NCBI GenBank assembly: GCA_046482735.1
Contig: JAWOEL010000005.1
Coordinates: forward strand, 1-36,016
Origin: JAQICB01 sp046482735
GTDB taxonomy: Bacteria > Bacteroidota > Bacteroidia > Bacteroidales > UBA1715
Direction: 5' to 3'
DNA length: 36,016 nucleotides
A program made the position numbers and the translations under genes. Shown here in pieces: positions 17,178 to 25,725 of the stretch (positions within the stretch are counted from its first letter, which is position 1; every line of letters begins with the position of its first letter). A model generated the notes under the pieces. The model was not told where the DNA came from. It ran no database searches and saw nothing but the letters and a program-made list of their open reading frames with translations.

Positions 17178-18416
17178 CTACAAAAAATCCAGCCCAATAA
17201 TTGTAATATCATCTCCCAAAGAATTACCGTCTAAAAATTGTTCAAGAGATGTATTCAAATAATGAATAGATTCATCAACATCGCCATCAATTGATATTGC
17301 ACCTTCAAGCGGAATTGTTCCAAATTCAGACAACTCATCATTTTCAGCCTCTATAAGACCATCAGTATAGCACACCAATTTATCACCCGAATCCACAAAA
17401 ACTTCACCTTGTTCAATTGAAGGTATTTCTTCAAACATTCCAAGCCCAATACAACCATTTGTAAGATAAAGCATTGTTTGTTTTTTCTTATGTAAAAGTA
17501 AAGGCGGATTATGTCCGGCATTTACATATTGTAAAGATTTATTATGTATATTATATTTAGCAATAAAAAAAGTAATAAATTTTTCGCCATTTGCATTATC
17601 ATTCACTAACTTATTCAACTCATATATTAAATCAACCAAGTCAATACTAGAGTTAAACAAAGCCCGCAGATTTGCCTGAAAATTTGACATCAATAATGCT
17701 GCAGAAACCCCCTTTCCGGAAACATCGGCAATGCAAAACCCGAATTCATGGTCACTTAAAGGTATAAAATCATAATAATCGCCACCAACCTGTGAATGCG
17801 GCTTGTAATATGTTGCAACATTCAGGTATGGATTTTTGGGTAAAGAATCTGATGAAGGAATAAGCATTGATTGCATTTTTGAAGCAACTTCTAACTCTTT
17901 ACTCAACACCTCCCTTTCCAAAGATTCGGCATATAGGCGTTTATTTTCTATAGCTACAACTATTATATTTGTTATAGTTTGTATAAACTTTAGATGTTTT
18001 ATAATAGGACTTATCCCCTCACGATCTTCATCTATATCACCTATAAGAACATATGCAACAGGCTTATTTTTATGATAAACAGGTATTATCACATCAAAAA
18101 TATCAAACGGATATTCCCGTTGAAAAGATATACCGGTTATCTCTTTATAACACAACAACTCAGATTGCACATCTTCATACAATACTTGAGAATAATTTTC
18201 AGGAACCCCTACTTTTAAAATTGTTTGCCATTTGGTATCTTCTATAAAAACAACAAGTTTACCAATATTCAACTCTTTACACAAAATATTTTCATATTTT
18301 TGTAACAATTTCTCTGTCGAAAGATTTTCATTTATTGCTTGTGTTAACTCTAACAATGAGTTAAGCTTAAAATTAGAAAGATTTAATTTCCTCAACGACG
18401 CTTTTTGTGAAACCAT
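17178..18416 (-). CDS. PP2C/SpoIIE-type serine phosphatase with N-terminal GAF-like sensor (RsbU-like)
   Basis: The 412-aa cytosolic protein has an N-terminal region (about 15-165) resembling a GAF domain. A short coiled linker (about 165-185) leads into a SpoIIE/PP2C phosphatase starting with EVASKMQSMLIPS. The metal-binding acids are present: GGDYYDFI, CIADVSGKGVSA, VCYTDGLIEAEND and GDDITIIGLDFL. Such proteins dephosphorylate anti-sigma-factor antagonists in partner-switching pathways (RsbU type). No RsbV/RsbW partner is in the window, so the target is unknown. It ends in TAG at 17178-17180, showing that TAG is a normal stop here. It starts 26 bp downstream of the efp terminator hairpin on the same strand. 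Confidence 0.9.
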   Translation of the reverse strand: MVSQKASLRKLNLSNFKLNSLLELTQAINENLSTEKLLQKYENILCKELNIGKLVVFIEDTKWQTILKVGVPENYSQVLYEDVQSELLCYKEITGISFQREYPFDIFDVIIPVYHKNKPVAYVLIGDIDEDREGISPIIKHLKFIQTITNIIVVAIENKRLYAESLEREVLSKELEVASKMQSMLIPSSDSLPKNPYLNVATYYKPHSQVGGDYYDFIPLSDHEFGFCIADVSGKGVSAALLMSNFQANLRALFNSSIDLVDLIYELNKLVNDNANGEKFITFFIAKYNIHNKSLQYVNAGHNPPLLLHKKKQTMLYLTNGCIGLGMFEEIPSIEQGEVFVDSGDKLVCYTDGLIEAENDELSEFGTIPLEGAISIDGDVDESIHYLNTSLEQFLDGNSLGDDITIIGLDFL

Positions 18417-18441
18417 CTTGAATATTTTTTTTTAAATATAT

Positions 18442-18474
18442 AAAAAAAGCTTGTATAAAAAAACACAAGCTTAT
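18442..18474 (-). terminator. intrinsic terminator of efp
   Basis: A perfect 8-bp inverted repeat AAGCTTGT / ACAAGCTT (18447-18454 and 18465-18472), with a 10-base loop, is followed on the minus strand by a run of T. It lies about 30 bp after the efp stop and just before the RsbU-like gene on the same strand. Confidence 0.75.
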
Positions 18475-18501
18475 ATTATTTTCACCCTACATATAAAAAA
18501 A

Positions 18502-19071
18502 CTATTCTTTAACACGCTCCACATAAGATTTATCAGCAGTAGCAATTTTAATTTTATCGCCTTGATTTATAAACAAAGGAACCATGATTTCTGTATTGGT
18601 TTCAACTGTTGCAGCTTTCATTGCTGTAGAACTTGACGTATCACCTTTCAGTCCGGGCTCGGTATATGTTACCTCCATTACAACATATTGTGGCAATTCG
18701 GCATACAACACATTTTCTGTATCAGCATGCACAATAACATCAACCTCCTGTCCTTCTTTTAATAACTCCGAACAATTTATGAGATCACGCGATAATGAAA
18801 TTTGATCGAATGTTTCACTATTCATAAAATTATATCCCATATCATCATTATATAAATACTGATGAGGACGTCGTTCTATTCGAGCAACATTAATTTTCAC
18901 ACCAGCATTAAATGTATTATCTATAACCTTACCGGTTTGTACGTTTTTTAATTTTGTTCTCACAAACGCAGCACCTTTCCCGGGCTTTACGTGCTGAAAC
19001 TGTGTTATTGTATATAAATCTCCGTTATATTCAATACATAAACCATTTCTAAAATCTGAAGTTGTAGCCAT
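18502..19071 (-). CDS. efp: translation elongation factor P
   Basis: The 189-aa product has the standard EF-P length and three-domain layout: a KOW-like N domain with NGLCIEYNGDLY, the loop HVKPGKGAAFVRTK with tip Lys32, then two OB domains ending YVERVKE. EF-P relieves ribosome stalling at polyproline stretches. Lys32 is the position modified in many bacteria; which modification is used cannot be seen. The gene has its own promoter and a hairpin terminator, so it is probably monocistronic. It ends in TAG at the normal family length, which is further evidence that TAG is read as stop. Confidence 0.97.
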   Translation of the reverse strand: MATTSDFRNGLCIEYNGDLYTITQFQHVKPGKGAAFVRTKLKNVQTGKVIDNTFNAGVKINVARIERRPHQYLYNDDMGYNFMNSETFDQISLSRDLINCSELLKEGQEVDVIVHADTENVLYAELPQYVVMEVTYTEPGLKGDTSSSTAMKAATVETNTEIMVPLFINQGDKIKIATADKSYVERVKE

Positions 19072-19087
19072 AATTATTTATTTTTGC

Positions 19088-19118
19088 CAAAAATACAAAA
19101 AAGTGAGATACACACACA
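19088..19118 (-). promoter_or_regulatory. promoter of efp
   Basis: On the minus strand an exact -7 element TATTTTTG (19095-19088) is preceded, after 19 bases, by TGTG, one mismatch from TTTG. The expected leader is about 10 nt, as for the other strong promoters in this window. Confidence 0.5.
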
Positions 19119-19132
19119 CATTCAACAACAAA

Positions 19133-19918
19133 TTATTTAGAGTTTAGTGCATTTTTCAAACCTGAATGTCCAATCAAATCACACTTTAGTGAACCTATTA
19201 ACATATCAAACTCAACTCTCAATGGTACATACCCGGCATCATCACTCAACCAAAAACGCATATCATCTTCGTTTTCAAACACTCTTCCGGTTTCCACAAC
19301 AGGTTGAAATTTTAACGCATTGAATGTTCCCAACTTTGTAGAAACCTCATCTTTACCTTTATATACTATTTCATACTCAAAAATTTCATCTGCAAAATAA
19401 GTCAACACACTTACAGTATCATTTATCTCCACATTATCAAAACCGACTCGCCTCATATAATACACACTGGAAATTATATCGTATATTTCTCCTGGCACAT
19501 CAACTATCCCGGATTTTTGACTTTTCACCCGATGCGTTTCTTGGTCAAATACTACTTCATTATAAAATCTATAATTATTTTCTTTTATATTTCTCACAGA
19601 TTTTACCGGAAGACAATTTGCTTCATTAAAATAACTCTCATATACATCATCCAAAGCAATAAACATACGAGGTATACCAACTGTTTCGGCTTCAGCCTTT
19701 GCGTGATATATAGTTTCCCCTTGTTCATGAGAAAATTCCCGAAGTTGTATCGTTGCTTTTCCTCCTTTCATAACTCCATAATATATCAAGAAATCTAATT
19801 TTTCTCCTGCATTATATGCATTATTAGGAATTGTATATGAAACTGTGTCATTATGCTGTGCAAAAAAATACGTTGACATGCATAATAACCATACTGATAT
19901 AAATATTTTTTTCTTCAT
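19133..19918 (-). CDS. DUF3108 domain-containing secreted protein
   Basis: The 261-aa protein has a signal peptide (MKKKIFISVWLLCMSTYFFAQ) and a beta-rich mature region. AGEKLDFLIYYGVMKGGKAT at its start is the DUF3108 pattern, and VNDTVSVLTYFADEIFEYE-like strands follow. The family is periplasmic or envelope-associated in many Gram-negatives, and no enzymatic role is established. No cysteine pair or catalytic motif stands out. It is transcribed divergently from the TetR/recO pair across 107 bp and ends about 60 bp before efp on the same strand, with the efp promoter between them. Confidence 0.85.
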   Translation of the reverse strand: MKKKIFISVWLLCMSTYFFAQHNDTVSYTIPNNAYNAGEKLDFLIYYGVMKGGKATIQLREFSHEQGETIYHAKAEAETVGIPRMFIALDDVYESYFNEANCLPVKSVRNIKENNYRFYNEVVFDQETHRVKSQKSGIVDVPGEIYDIISSVYYMRRVGFDNVEINDTVSVLTYFADEIFEYEIVYKGKDEVSTKLGTFNALKFQPVVETGRVFENEDDMRFWLSDDAGYVPLRVEFDMLIGSLKCDLIGHSGLKNALNSK

Positions 19919-20025
19919 AGCTGTAAAGATAAATAGTTTGTAGCAAGACCAATTAACAATAATAATGCCTTTTTATAACATTAACAAACAATCTATTTAT
20001 AAAAATATTTTTATATATTTGAAAT

Positions 20026-20631
20026 ATGGAAGAAAAAAAAGATTTTATATTGTCTCAATCACTTTCTATATTTCAGGAATATGGTATTAAAAGTATATCT
20101 ATGGACGACTTAAGTTCATCTATGAGAATTTCAAAAAAAACACTCTATAAATATTTCAAAAATAAAGAAGATTTAATACATCAACTTTTTTTTAATTATA
20201 TAACCGAAAAATTTGCTTCATTTCAGACACAAATTAATTCCGAACCGATAAATGCAATTGATTATTTAATAAAAGTTCATTCTTTTTTGTTCTCACAAAA
20301 ACATATTTTCACAACTGCTATAAACTATGATTTACAAACAACCTATCCTCATCTTTATACAAAATTGCATCAACAAATTCAAAAACATTCACACATTTTG
20401 TTACAGAAAAATATTACATTAGGGCAGCAACAACATCTTTATAAAAAAAATATTGACACATCAATTATAATATATATATTCACTCACCTGAGTTTATTAA
20501 TTGAAAACAATTCTGATAACGAAATCTCTTCACATGATTTGTTTAATGAGATTTTACGCATGTTTATATATAGCGTGGCAAACGAAGCTGGAATTGTATA
20601 TTATAAAAACATTTCATCCCATACTTCATGA
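20026..20631 (+). CDS. TetR/AcrR family transcriptional regulator
   Basis: The 201-aa protein has an N-terminal TetR helix-turn-helix (about residues 5-50) with QEYGIKSISMDDLSSSMRIS and KKTLYKYFKNKEDLIHQLF, a near-canonical match. A helical ligand-binding C-terminal domain has no recognisable subfamily signature. The ligand and targets are unknown. The stop overlaps the start of recO by 4 bp (ATGA), so the regulator and recO are translationally coupled. It lies opposite the DUF3108 gene across a short intergenic region with a direct repeat that could be its operator. An exact -7-like element (TATATTTG, 20014-20021) sits so close to the ATG that the transcript would be almost leaderless. Confidence 0.93.
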   Translation: MEEKKDFILSQSLSIFQEYGIKSISMDDLSSSMRISKKTLYKYFKNKEDLIHQLFFNYITEKFASFQTQINSEPINAIDYLIKVHSFLFSQKHIFTTAINYDLQTTYPHLYTKLHQQIQKHSHILLQKNITLGQQQHLYKKNIDTSIIIYIFTHLSLLIENNSDNEISSHDLFNEILRMFIYSVANEAGIVYYKNISSHTS

Positions 20632-21329
20632 TAACTCAAACAGAGGGAATAATTTTACATACTACAAAATATTCTGAATCAAGCATAATAGCTCATATAT
20701 TCACCAAAGAATTTGGTGCCGGATCATACATTATGAATAATGTTCGCCATAAACGTTCAAAAATGGCGTACTTCCAAATATTCTCGCACGTTGATATATC
20801 GGTATATCGAAAAAAAAACAGTTCTATACATCGTATTTCAAATATTGAATTTGCAGAATTACATTTACCAATTTATGCAAATATCATAAAAGCAAGCATA
20901 TGCCAATTTCTGGGCGAAATATTACATAAATTATTACACTCAGAAGAAGAAAACAAAGTATTGTTTTCTTTTATAACCGACACACTACACCTACTTGCTC
21001 ACGAAGAAAAAACAGTTGGTAATTTTCATCTGGTTTTTTTAATAAATCTTACACATTTTTTTGGCATCACTCCACAACATACCTGGACCGAAGAAAAATG
21101 TTTTTTCGACCTGCACAATGGTGAATTTATATGCAGCGAAACTCCTCTCTGCATAGACAAAGAATGCAGTTTTATACTTCATTCTTTATTATCTGGAAAT
21201 ACTGAAATTGTTATACCAAAAAATATAAAAATACAGCTTCTCGAATCCCTTATTCAATACTATAAAATACATACTCATAACTTTGGTTCTATACAATCAT
21301 TAGCGACACTCCAAACAATTTTTGAATAA
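20628..21329 (+). CDS. recO: DNA repair protein RecO
   Basis: The 233-aa product matches RecO in length. It begins MITQTEGIILHTTKYSESS, the OB-fold start of the family (usually GIVLxxxxYxExS). FGAGSYIMNNVRHKRSK follows, then a helical C-terminal domain with the HLVFLINLTHFFGITPQ segment. RecO loads RecA onto SSB-coated single-stranded DNA with RecR in gap repair. The zinc-finger cysteines found in many RecO proteins are represented only partly (CFFDLHNGEFIC), as is common in this phylum. The start overlaps the TetR stop. Confidence 0.9.
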   Translation: MITQTEGIILHTTKYSESSIIAHIFTKEFGAGSYIMNNVRHKRSKMAYFQIFSHVDISVYRKKNSSIHRISNIEFAELHLPIYANIIKASICQFLGEILHKLLHSEEENKVLFSFITDTLHLLAHEEKTVGNFHLVFLINLTHFFGITPQHTWTEEKCFFDLHNGEFICSETPLCIDKECSFILHSLLSGNTEIVIPKNIKIQLLESLIQYYKIHTHNFGSIQSLATLQTIFE

Positions 21330-21374
21330 GGCAAAATTATGATAAAAAAATATACCATATTCTCCCCTCCCTAC

Positions 21375-21412
21375 AAAACACACTATTCTCATACTTGAAA
21401 ATAAGGTGTTTT
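21375..21412. repeat. inverted repeat between recO and rsmA
   Basis: The arms AAAACAC (21375-21381) and GTGTTTT (21406-21412) are separated by 24 bases, which themselves contain TATT and AATA that could extend the stem. It may form a hairpin after recO, but there is no strong T-run, so its role as a terminator is uncertain. The rest of the 147-bp gap shows nothing further. Confidence 0.3.
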
Positions 21413-21476
21413 ACATGAATTATCCGTTTTATGCTTGATTATTCAGCGAAAAGGTTTTTTTTTGTATTCAAAAAAA

Positions 21477-22253
21477 ATGAGAGTTCGTCCTAAGAAAAGT
21501 TTTGGTCAACATTTTTTAAGAAACAATACTGTTGCTCAAAAAATCGCAAGCGGTCTTGATTATACAAAATGCACACAAGTTTTGGAAATTGGTCCCGGAA
21601 CCGGTAAAATTACTAAAGAATTACTCACACAATCATGCAATCTGAAAGTTGTAGAATTAGACATAGAATCAGTCAATTACCTCACAACAAACAATATAAT
21701 ACCAAAAGACGCCATTATTCATGATGATTTCTTAAAAATGAACATAGCCACGGTTTTTCATGGCACAGAATTTAACATAATAGGCAATTTTCCATACAAC
21801 ATATCCAGCCAAATAGTTTTTAAAGTTTTGGAAAACAGAACATTAATACCCCAAATCACCGGCATGTTTCAACGAGAAATGGCACGCCGTATATGTTCCG
21901 AAAAAGGCAGCAAGGAATATGGTATTATTTCTGTACTTACACAAGCTTTTTATGAGACAAGATATAATTTTACCGTTCACGAAAAAGAATTTAATCCACC
22001 ACCAAAAGTAAAATCAGGAGTAATAACATTAACCCGAAAAAAAGAATTGTTTTTGGATTGTGATGAATTATTATTTATCACAGTAGTTAAAACAGCATTT
22101 AATCAACGACGAAAAACTTTAGGAAATTCATTAAAAAAATTACTAAACGGACAAAAATTACATAATAATTTCGGAAGTTTGCGACCAGAACAGTTAGATG
22201 TTTCTGAGTTTATAGAACTGACACATACAATAAACTCATTAATAAACAAATAG
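21477..22253 (+). CDS. rsmA: 16S rRNA (adenine(1518)-N6/adenine(1519)-N6)-dimethyltransferase
   Basis: The 258-aa product is the KsgA/RsmA enzyme that dimethylates two adjacent adenines near the 3' end of 16S rRNA. Signatures are RPKKSFGQHFLRN at the N-terminus, the SAM motif VLEIGPGTGKITKEL, and the catalytic NFPYNIS motif (the usual N-[LI]-P-Y). The PPPKVKSGVI segment and AFNQRRKTLGNSL also match. The frame is open 14 codons upstream to a TTG, but the ATG at 21477 gives the family's usual start. The gene ends in TAG and mgtE starts 3 bp later. Confidence 0.96.
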   Translation: MRVRPKKSFGQHFLRNNTVAQKIASGLDYTKCTQVLEIGPGTGKITKELLTQSCNLKVVELDIESVNYLTTNNIIPKDAIIHDDFLKMNIATVFHGTEFNIIGNFPYNISSQIVFKVLENRTLIPQITGMFQREMARRICSEKGSKEYGIISVLTQAFYETRYNFTVHEKEFNPPPKVKSGVITLTRKKELFLDCDELLFITVVKTAFNQRRKTLGNSLKKLLNGQKLHNNFGSLRPEQLDVSEFIELTHTINSLINK

Positions 22254-22256
22254 GTT

Positions 22257-23615
22257 ATGACGTTTGAGTTAACTAAAGAATATATTCAATACTTATCATT
22301 TTTAATAGAAACTAGAAATGATGAAGAATTATTACATATTTTCCATAGCCTCCACCCAGCAGACATAGCAGATATATTAGAAGAGTTTTCATACGAAGAT
22401 GCACGCTATATATTTCTTCAGTTATCTCCGGAAATTGCCGCAAAAACTTTAGTTGAAATTGATGAGGATAAAATAAACCGCCTTATAAAGGTTATTCCTC
22501 CGGCAATTATGGCAACAGAACTTATTGAAAATATGGATTCTGATGATGCCGTAGATATTTTGCAGAACATACCAATGCACATTGCATATGAAATTTTGCA
22601 AAATTTTTCAAATACCGAACAACAATACAACGTCGCAAAACTACTCAATTACGACGAAGACACTGCCGGTGGTATAATGGCAACCGAGCTTATACGAGTA
22701 AACATAAACTGGGATGTGCAAACTTGTCTGTACGAAATACGCCGACAACATTCTGAACTGGAAAATATTGTGCTGGCATATGTTGTAGATGACAAAAATA
22801 TTTTACAAGGCACACTCCCGATAACCAAATTAATTACAAATCACGAAAAAGTTCGTATACAAGATATCTATTTTAAAGATGTTATTTTTGTCCAAACATT
22901 TACCCCATCGGAAGAGGTAGCACTAATAATGGAAAAATACGACTTATTTGTGTTGCCGGTAGTCGATAGTTTTAACAGACTTAAAGGACGTATAACTCTT
23001 GATGACGTTCTTGATGTTGTTCGCGAAGAATCTGACAGAGACTATCAAATGGTTTCTGGTATTACACAAGATGTAGAACCAAACGACAGCATTTTTCGTC
23101 AATCGAAAGCTCGTTTACCATGGCTTTTAATAGGTCTTGTAGGTGGTGTGCTGGCATCTCATGTAATAGGAAATTTTGAAAGTGAAATACAAAAATACAC
23201 CGGCTTGGCCTTGTTTTTGCCACTAATAGTTGCAATGGGAGGAAATGTTGGTGTGCAATCATCATCTATTATTGTACAAAGTATTGCTAACGGTTCATTA
23301 GGACTTGAAACTATAGCACACCGCACATTAAAAGAACTGGGAGGCGGTCTACTTATAGGTGCTGTGTGTGCGTCTGCTTTGTTTGGGTATAATTATTTAT
23401 TTGGGCAAAACTTTGCTATTACCCTATCTGTAAGTATTGCTCTATTTGCAATAGTTATTTTTGCTTCTGCATTTGGAACTCTTATACCACTAATTTTACA
23501 TAAACTTAAAATAGACCCGGCAATTGCTACCGGACCATTTATCACTACCGTAAACGATGTGCTCGGTGGACTCCTTTATTTTTCTATTGCACGATTTATT
23601 TTTACCTTTGTGTAA
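22257..23615 (+). CDS. mgtE: magnesium transporter MgtE
   Basis: The 452-aa protein has the full MgtE layout: an N-terminal helical superfamily domain (about 15-130, with HPADIADILEE and acidic repeats), two CBS domains (about 135-255, including DEDTAGGIMATE and LPVVDSFNRLKGRITLDDVL), and five C-terminal membrane segments (about 280-452). The pore signature is MGGNVGVQSSSI and the final segment has GPFITTVNDVLGG. It is a Mg2+-gated Mg2+ channel of the inner membrane. It lies 3 bp after rsmA, so the two are probably co-transcribed. Confidence 0.96.
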   Translation: MTFELTKEYIQYLSFLIETRNDEELLHIFHSLHPADIADILEEFSYEDARYIFLQLSPEIAAKTLVEIDEDKINRLIKVIPPAIMATELIENMDSDDAVDILQNIPMHIAYEILQNFSNTEQQYNVAKLLNYDEDTAGGIMATELIRVNINWDVQTCLYEIRRQHSELENIVLAYVVDDKNILQGTLPITKLITNHEKVRIQDIYFKDVIFVQTFTPSEEVALIMEKYDLFVLPVVDSFNRLKGRITLDDVLDVVREESDRDYQMVSGITQDVEPNDSIFRQSKARLPWLLIGLVGGVLASHVIGNFESEIQKYTGLALFLPLIVAMGGNVGVQSSSIIVQSIANGSLGLETIAHRTLKELGGGLLIGAVCASALFGYNYLFGQNFAITLSVSIALFAIVIFASAFGTLIPLILHKLKIDPAIATGPFITTVNDVLGGLLYFSIARFIFTFV

Positions 23616-23636
23616 AACAATTTTATTCTATTTTTG
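23607..23636 (+). promoter_or_regulatory. promoter, TTTG-N18-TATTTTTG
   Basis: Exact -33 TTTG (23607-23610) and exact -7 TATTTTTG (23629-23636) with an 18-base spacer. The -33 element lies within the last codons of mgtE. The predicted leader to the ATG at 23652 is about 9 nt. Confidence 0.65.
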
Positions 23637-23651
23637 TAAAAAACAAAAACA

Positions 23652-24065
23652 ATGAAATATCTTTTAACCATAATAAGTGTCTGTTTAAGTGTAAGTTTTA
23701 TACCTGCTCAAACTACAGATTCCTCTCCCCAAAATACTGAAATCACATTTGAATATACCACATATAATTTTGATACATTACAATATGCTGAAGAAGCTGA
23801 ATGCGTTTTTCCCTACACAAACACAGGAAAAGACCCATTAATAATTTCGAAAATTGTAAGTACCTGTGGCTGCACAATTCCACATTCTTCACGTGCCCCC
23901 TTAGCACCGGGAGAAACAGCTCATGTTACGGTCTCATACAATACACGACGTAGTGGAAAATTCTCAAAAAACATACAAGTTCACTCAAATGCAACCAATT
24001 CGCCCGTAGTTTTAACGCTACAGGGCATAGTAAAGCAAAATAAAAATAAATTTATTATAGAATAA
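23652..24065 (+). CDS. DUF1573 domain-containing secreted protein
   Basis: The 137-aa protein has a signal peptide (cleavage after about residue 20, SFIPAQ) and one DUF1573/ASH-like Ig domain. It shows the usual run YNFDTLQYAEEAECVFPYTN, then KIVSTCGCTIPHSS with the CGC pair, then APGETAHVTVSYNTRRSGKF and a closing LTLQGIV. The family is abundant in Bacteroidota and presumed to be envelope-located; its function is unknown. It has its own promoter and is followed after 12 bp by the aminotransferase gene. Confidence 0.9.
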   Translation: MKYLLTIISVCLSVSFIPAQTTDSSPQNTEITFEYTTYNFDTLQYAEEAECVFPYTNTGKDPLIISKIVSTCGCTIPHSSRAPLAPGETAHVTVSYNTRRSGKFSKNIQVHSNATNSPVVLTLQGIVKQNKNKFIIE

Positions 24066-24077
24066 TAATTACAATTT

Positions 24078-25277
24078 ATGCCTAAAATATCAGACAGAGG
24101 GTTTCGCATGCCCCCCTCTCCTATACGAAAACTTACGCAATGTGCCGAAGATGCAAAATTACGCGGTGTAGATGTTCTCCATTTGAATATCGGCCAACCC
24201 GATATTATAACGCCACCTCATGCTATAGAAGCGGTTAAGAATTTTTCCGATTCTATTATTTCATATTCACCGTCTGCAGGAAATTTATCATTACGCAAAG
24301 AATTTGCAAACTATTACCTCTCTCACAATATTGAAATAAGTCATCAAGATATTCTTATAACAACCGGTGGTTCCGAAGCTATTTGTTTTGCCTATTACAG
24401 TATACTCAATTACGGAGACGAAGTGATTGTTCCCGAACCATTTTATTCGAACTACTATGGGTTTACCACCGAAACAGGTGCACGTATGATTCCCGTACGT
24501 TCATCAATAGAAAATGGCTTTGCTCTACCACAAATTGAAGAGTTCGAAAAAGCACTTACACCCCGCACCAAAGCTATTATGCTATGCAACCCCAACAATC
24601 CTACCGGATATGTATACAGTAAACATGAATTAGAATGCATTCGCGACATAGTACTTGAAAACGATTTGTTTTTAATTTGCGACGAAGTATACCGAGAATT
24701 TTGCTACGACAATGAACATTACTCGGTTATGAATCTTGAGGGAATAGAAGATAATGTTATACTTATCGATTCTTTTTCTAAACGGTATAGTGTATGCGGA
24801 ATCCGCATAGGAGCATTAATCTCTCGCAACAAAGAGGTTGTAAGTACTTCACTAAAATTTGCTCAGGCTCGACTCAGTCCTCCTACGTTTGGACAAATTG
24901 CCGCCGAAGCACTTCTAAAAACACCAAAAAAATATTTGACCGATGCATTTAATGAATACAAAACACGTCGCGACTATATTATTCATCGGCTCAATTCTAT
25001 AGAAGGTGTTTATTCTCCTATGCCCAAAGGAGCATTTTACTCTATCGTAGAATTACCGGTTGACAATGCCGAAAAATTCTGCAAATGGCTGCTCGAAGAT
25101 TTTCAACACAAAGGCACAACTATAATGCTGGCTCCGGGAAATGGTTTTTATACTGGAAAAAAACTGGGAGAAACACAAGTAAGACTTGCATATGTGCTTA
25201 ATATAGAAAAACTTAAACTCGCAGCTGAATGCCTCGAAGTAGCTTTAAAAATTTATCCGGGACGACTTATAACATAA
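24078..25277 (+). CDS. pyridoxal-phosphate-dependent class I aminotransferase (aspartate-type)
   Basis: The 399-aa cytosolic enzyme has fold-type I features: LNIGQPDIITPP near residue 37, ITTGGSEAI (phosphate-side loop), CNPNNPTGYVYS (Asn contacting the PLP oxygen), ICDEVYREF (Asp contacting the PLP nitrogen) and DSFSKRYSVCGIRIGALIS with the Schiff-base Lys. It closes with RLAYVLN, carrying the Arg that binds the substrate carboxylate. Aspartate or a related amino acid is the likely donor, but exact specificity cannot be read. It probably shares the promoter of the DUF1573 gene. Confidence 0.92.
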   Translation: MPKISDRGFRMPPSPIRKLTQCAEDAKLRGVDVLHLNIGQPDIITPPHAIEAVKNFSDSIISYSPSAGNLSLRKEFANYYLSHNIEISHQDILITTGGSEAICFAYYSILNYGDEVIVPEPFYSNYYGFTTETGARMIPVRSSIENGFALPQIEEFEKALTPRTKAIMLCNPNNPTGYVYSKHELECIRDIVLENDLFLICDEVYREFCYDNEHYSVMNLEGIEDNVILIDSFSKRYSVCGIRIGALISRNKEVVSTSLKFAQARLSPPTFGQIAAEALLKTPKKYLTDAFNEYKTRRDYIIHRLNSIEGVYSPMPKGAFYSIVELPVDNAEKFCKWLLEDFQHKGTTIMLAPGNGFYTGKKLGETQVRLAYVLNIEKLKLAAECLEVALKIYPGRLIT

Positions 25278-25295
25278 ATGAAGTTTCCTAAAAAA

Positions 25296-25326
25296 TTTGT
25301 ATTGTGGCTTAAAATTTGTACATTTA
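25296..25326 (+). promoter_or_regulatory. candidate promoter of the DUF4783-nadC operon
   Basis: TTTG (25296-25299) and TACATTTA (25319-25326), with a 19-base spacer, match the -33/-7 pattern with one mismatch in the last base of the -7 element. The leader to the ATG at 25348 would be about 15 nt. Confidence 0.42.
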
Positions 25327-25347
25327 CTTTACAAAAAATGTAATGTC

Positions 25348-25725
25348 ATGAAAAAAATTTCTACATGTATACTTTTTGTTTTTATAAGCACATATACTTT
25401 TGCTCAAACCAACGAACAAATAAAAAGTGCTATAGAAAATGGTAATGTAAAAGAGCTATCGTCTTTTTTTGATACACACGTTGATTTAACAGTTCTCTCA
25501 AAAGAAGGTATATACAGCACTTCGCAAACACAGGTTATTTTAAAAAACTTTTTCTCAACACATTCTCCCGGAACATTTCAAATTCAACACGAAGGTGGAA
25601 ACACACAAGCAAAGTATGTTATTGGAACATATACAACTCAAAACAAAGCATTTCGAATTTATTATCTTACAAAAACTACAACAAATACAACTTTCATTCA
25701 AAAATTCAGAATAGAACATGACTAA
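25348..25725 (+). CDS. DUF4783 domain-containing secreted protein
   Basis: The 125-aa protein starts MKKISTCILFVFISTYTFAQ, a signal peptide. The frame is open 17 codons further upstream, but those residues would precede the signal peptide and the candidate promoter lies there, so the ATG at 25348 is preferred. The mature part has IKSAIENGNVKELSSFFDTH and a VILKNFFSTHSPGTFQIQHE segment, the DUF4783 pattern, an NTF2-like fold found in Bacteroidota and often encoded next to nadC and rlmH, as here. Its function is unknown. It overlaps nadC by 8 bp. Confidence 0.85.
   Translation: MKKISTCILFVFISTYTFAQTNEQIKSAIENGNVKELSSFFDTHVDLTVLSKEGIYSTSQTQVILKNFFSTHSPGTFQIQHEGGNTQAKYVIGTYTTQNKAFRIYYLTKTTTNTTFIQKFRIEHD

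Noticed and set aside
21435..21476. TTG start 14 codons upstream for RsmA
   Set aside because: The ATG at 21477 gives the normal family start and the upstream residues show no similarity to the family.
25297..25347. Longer start for the DUF4783 protein
   Set aside because: It would put 17 residues before a clean signal peptide and would run through the candidate promoter.
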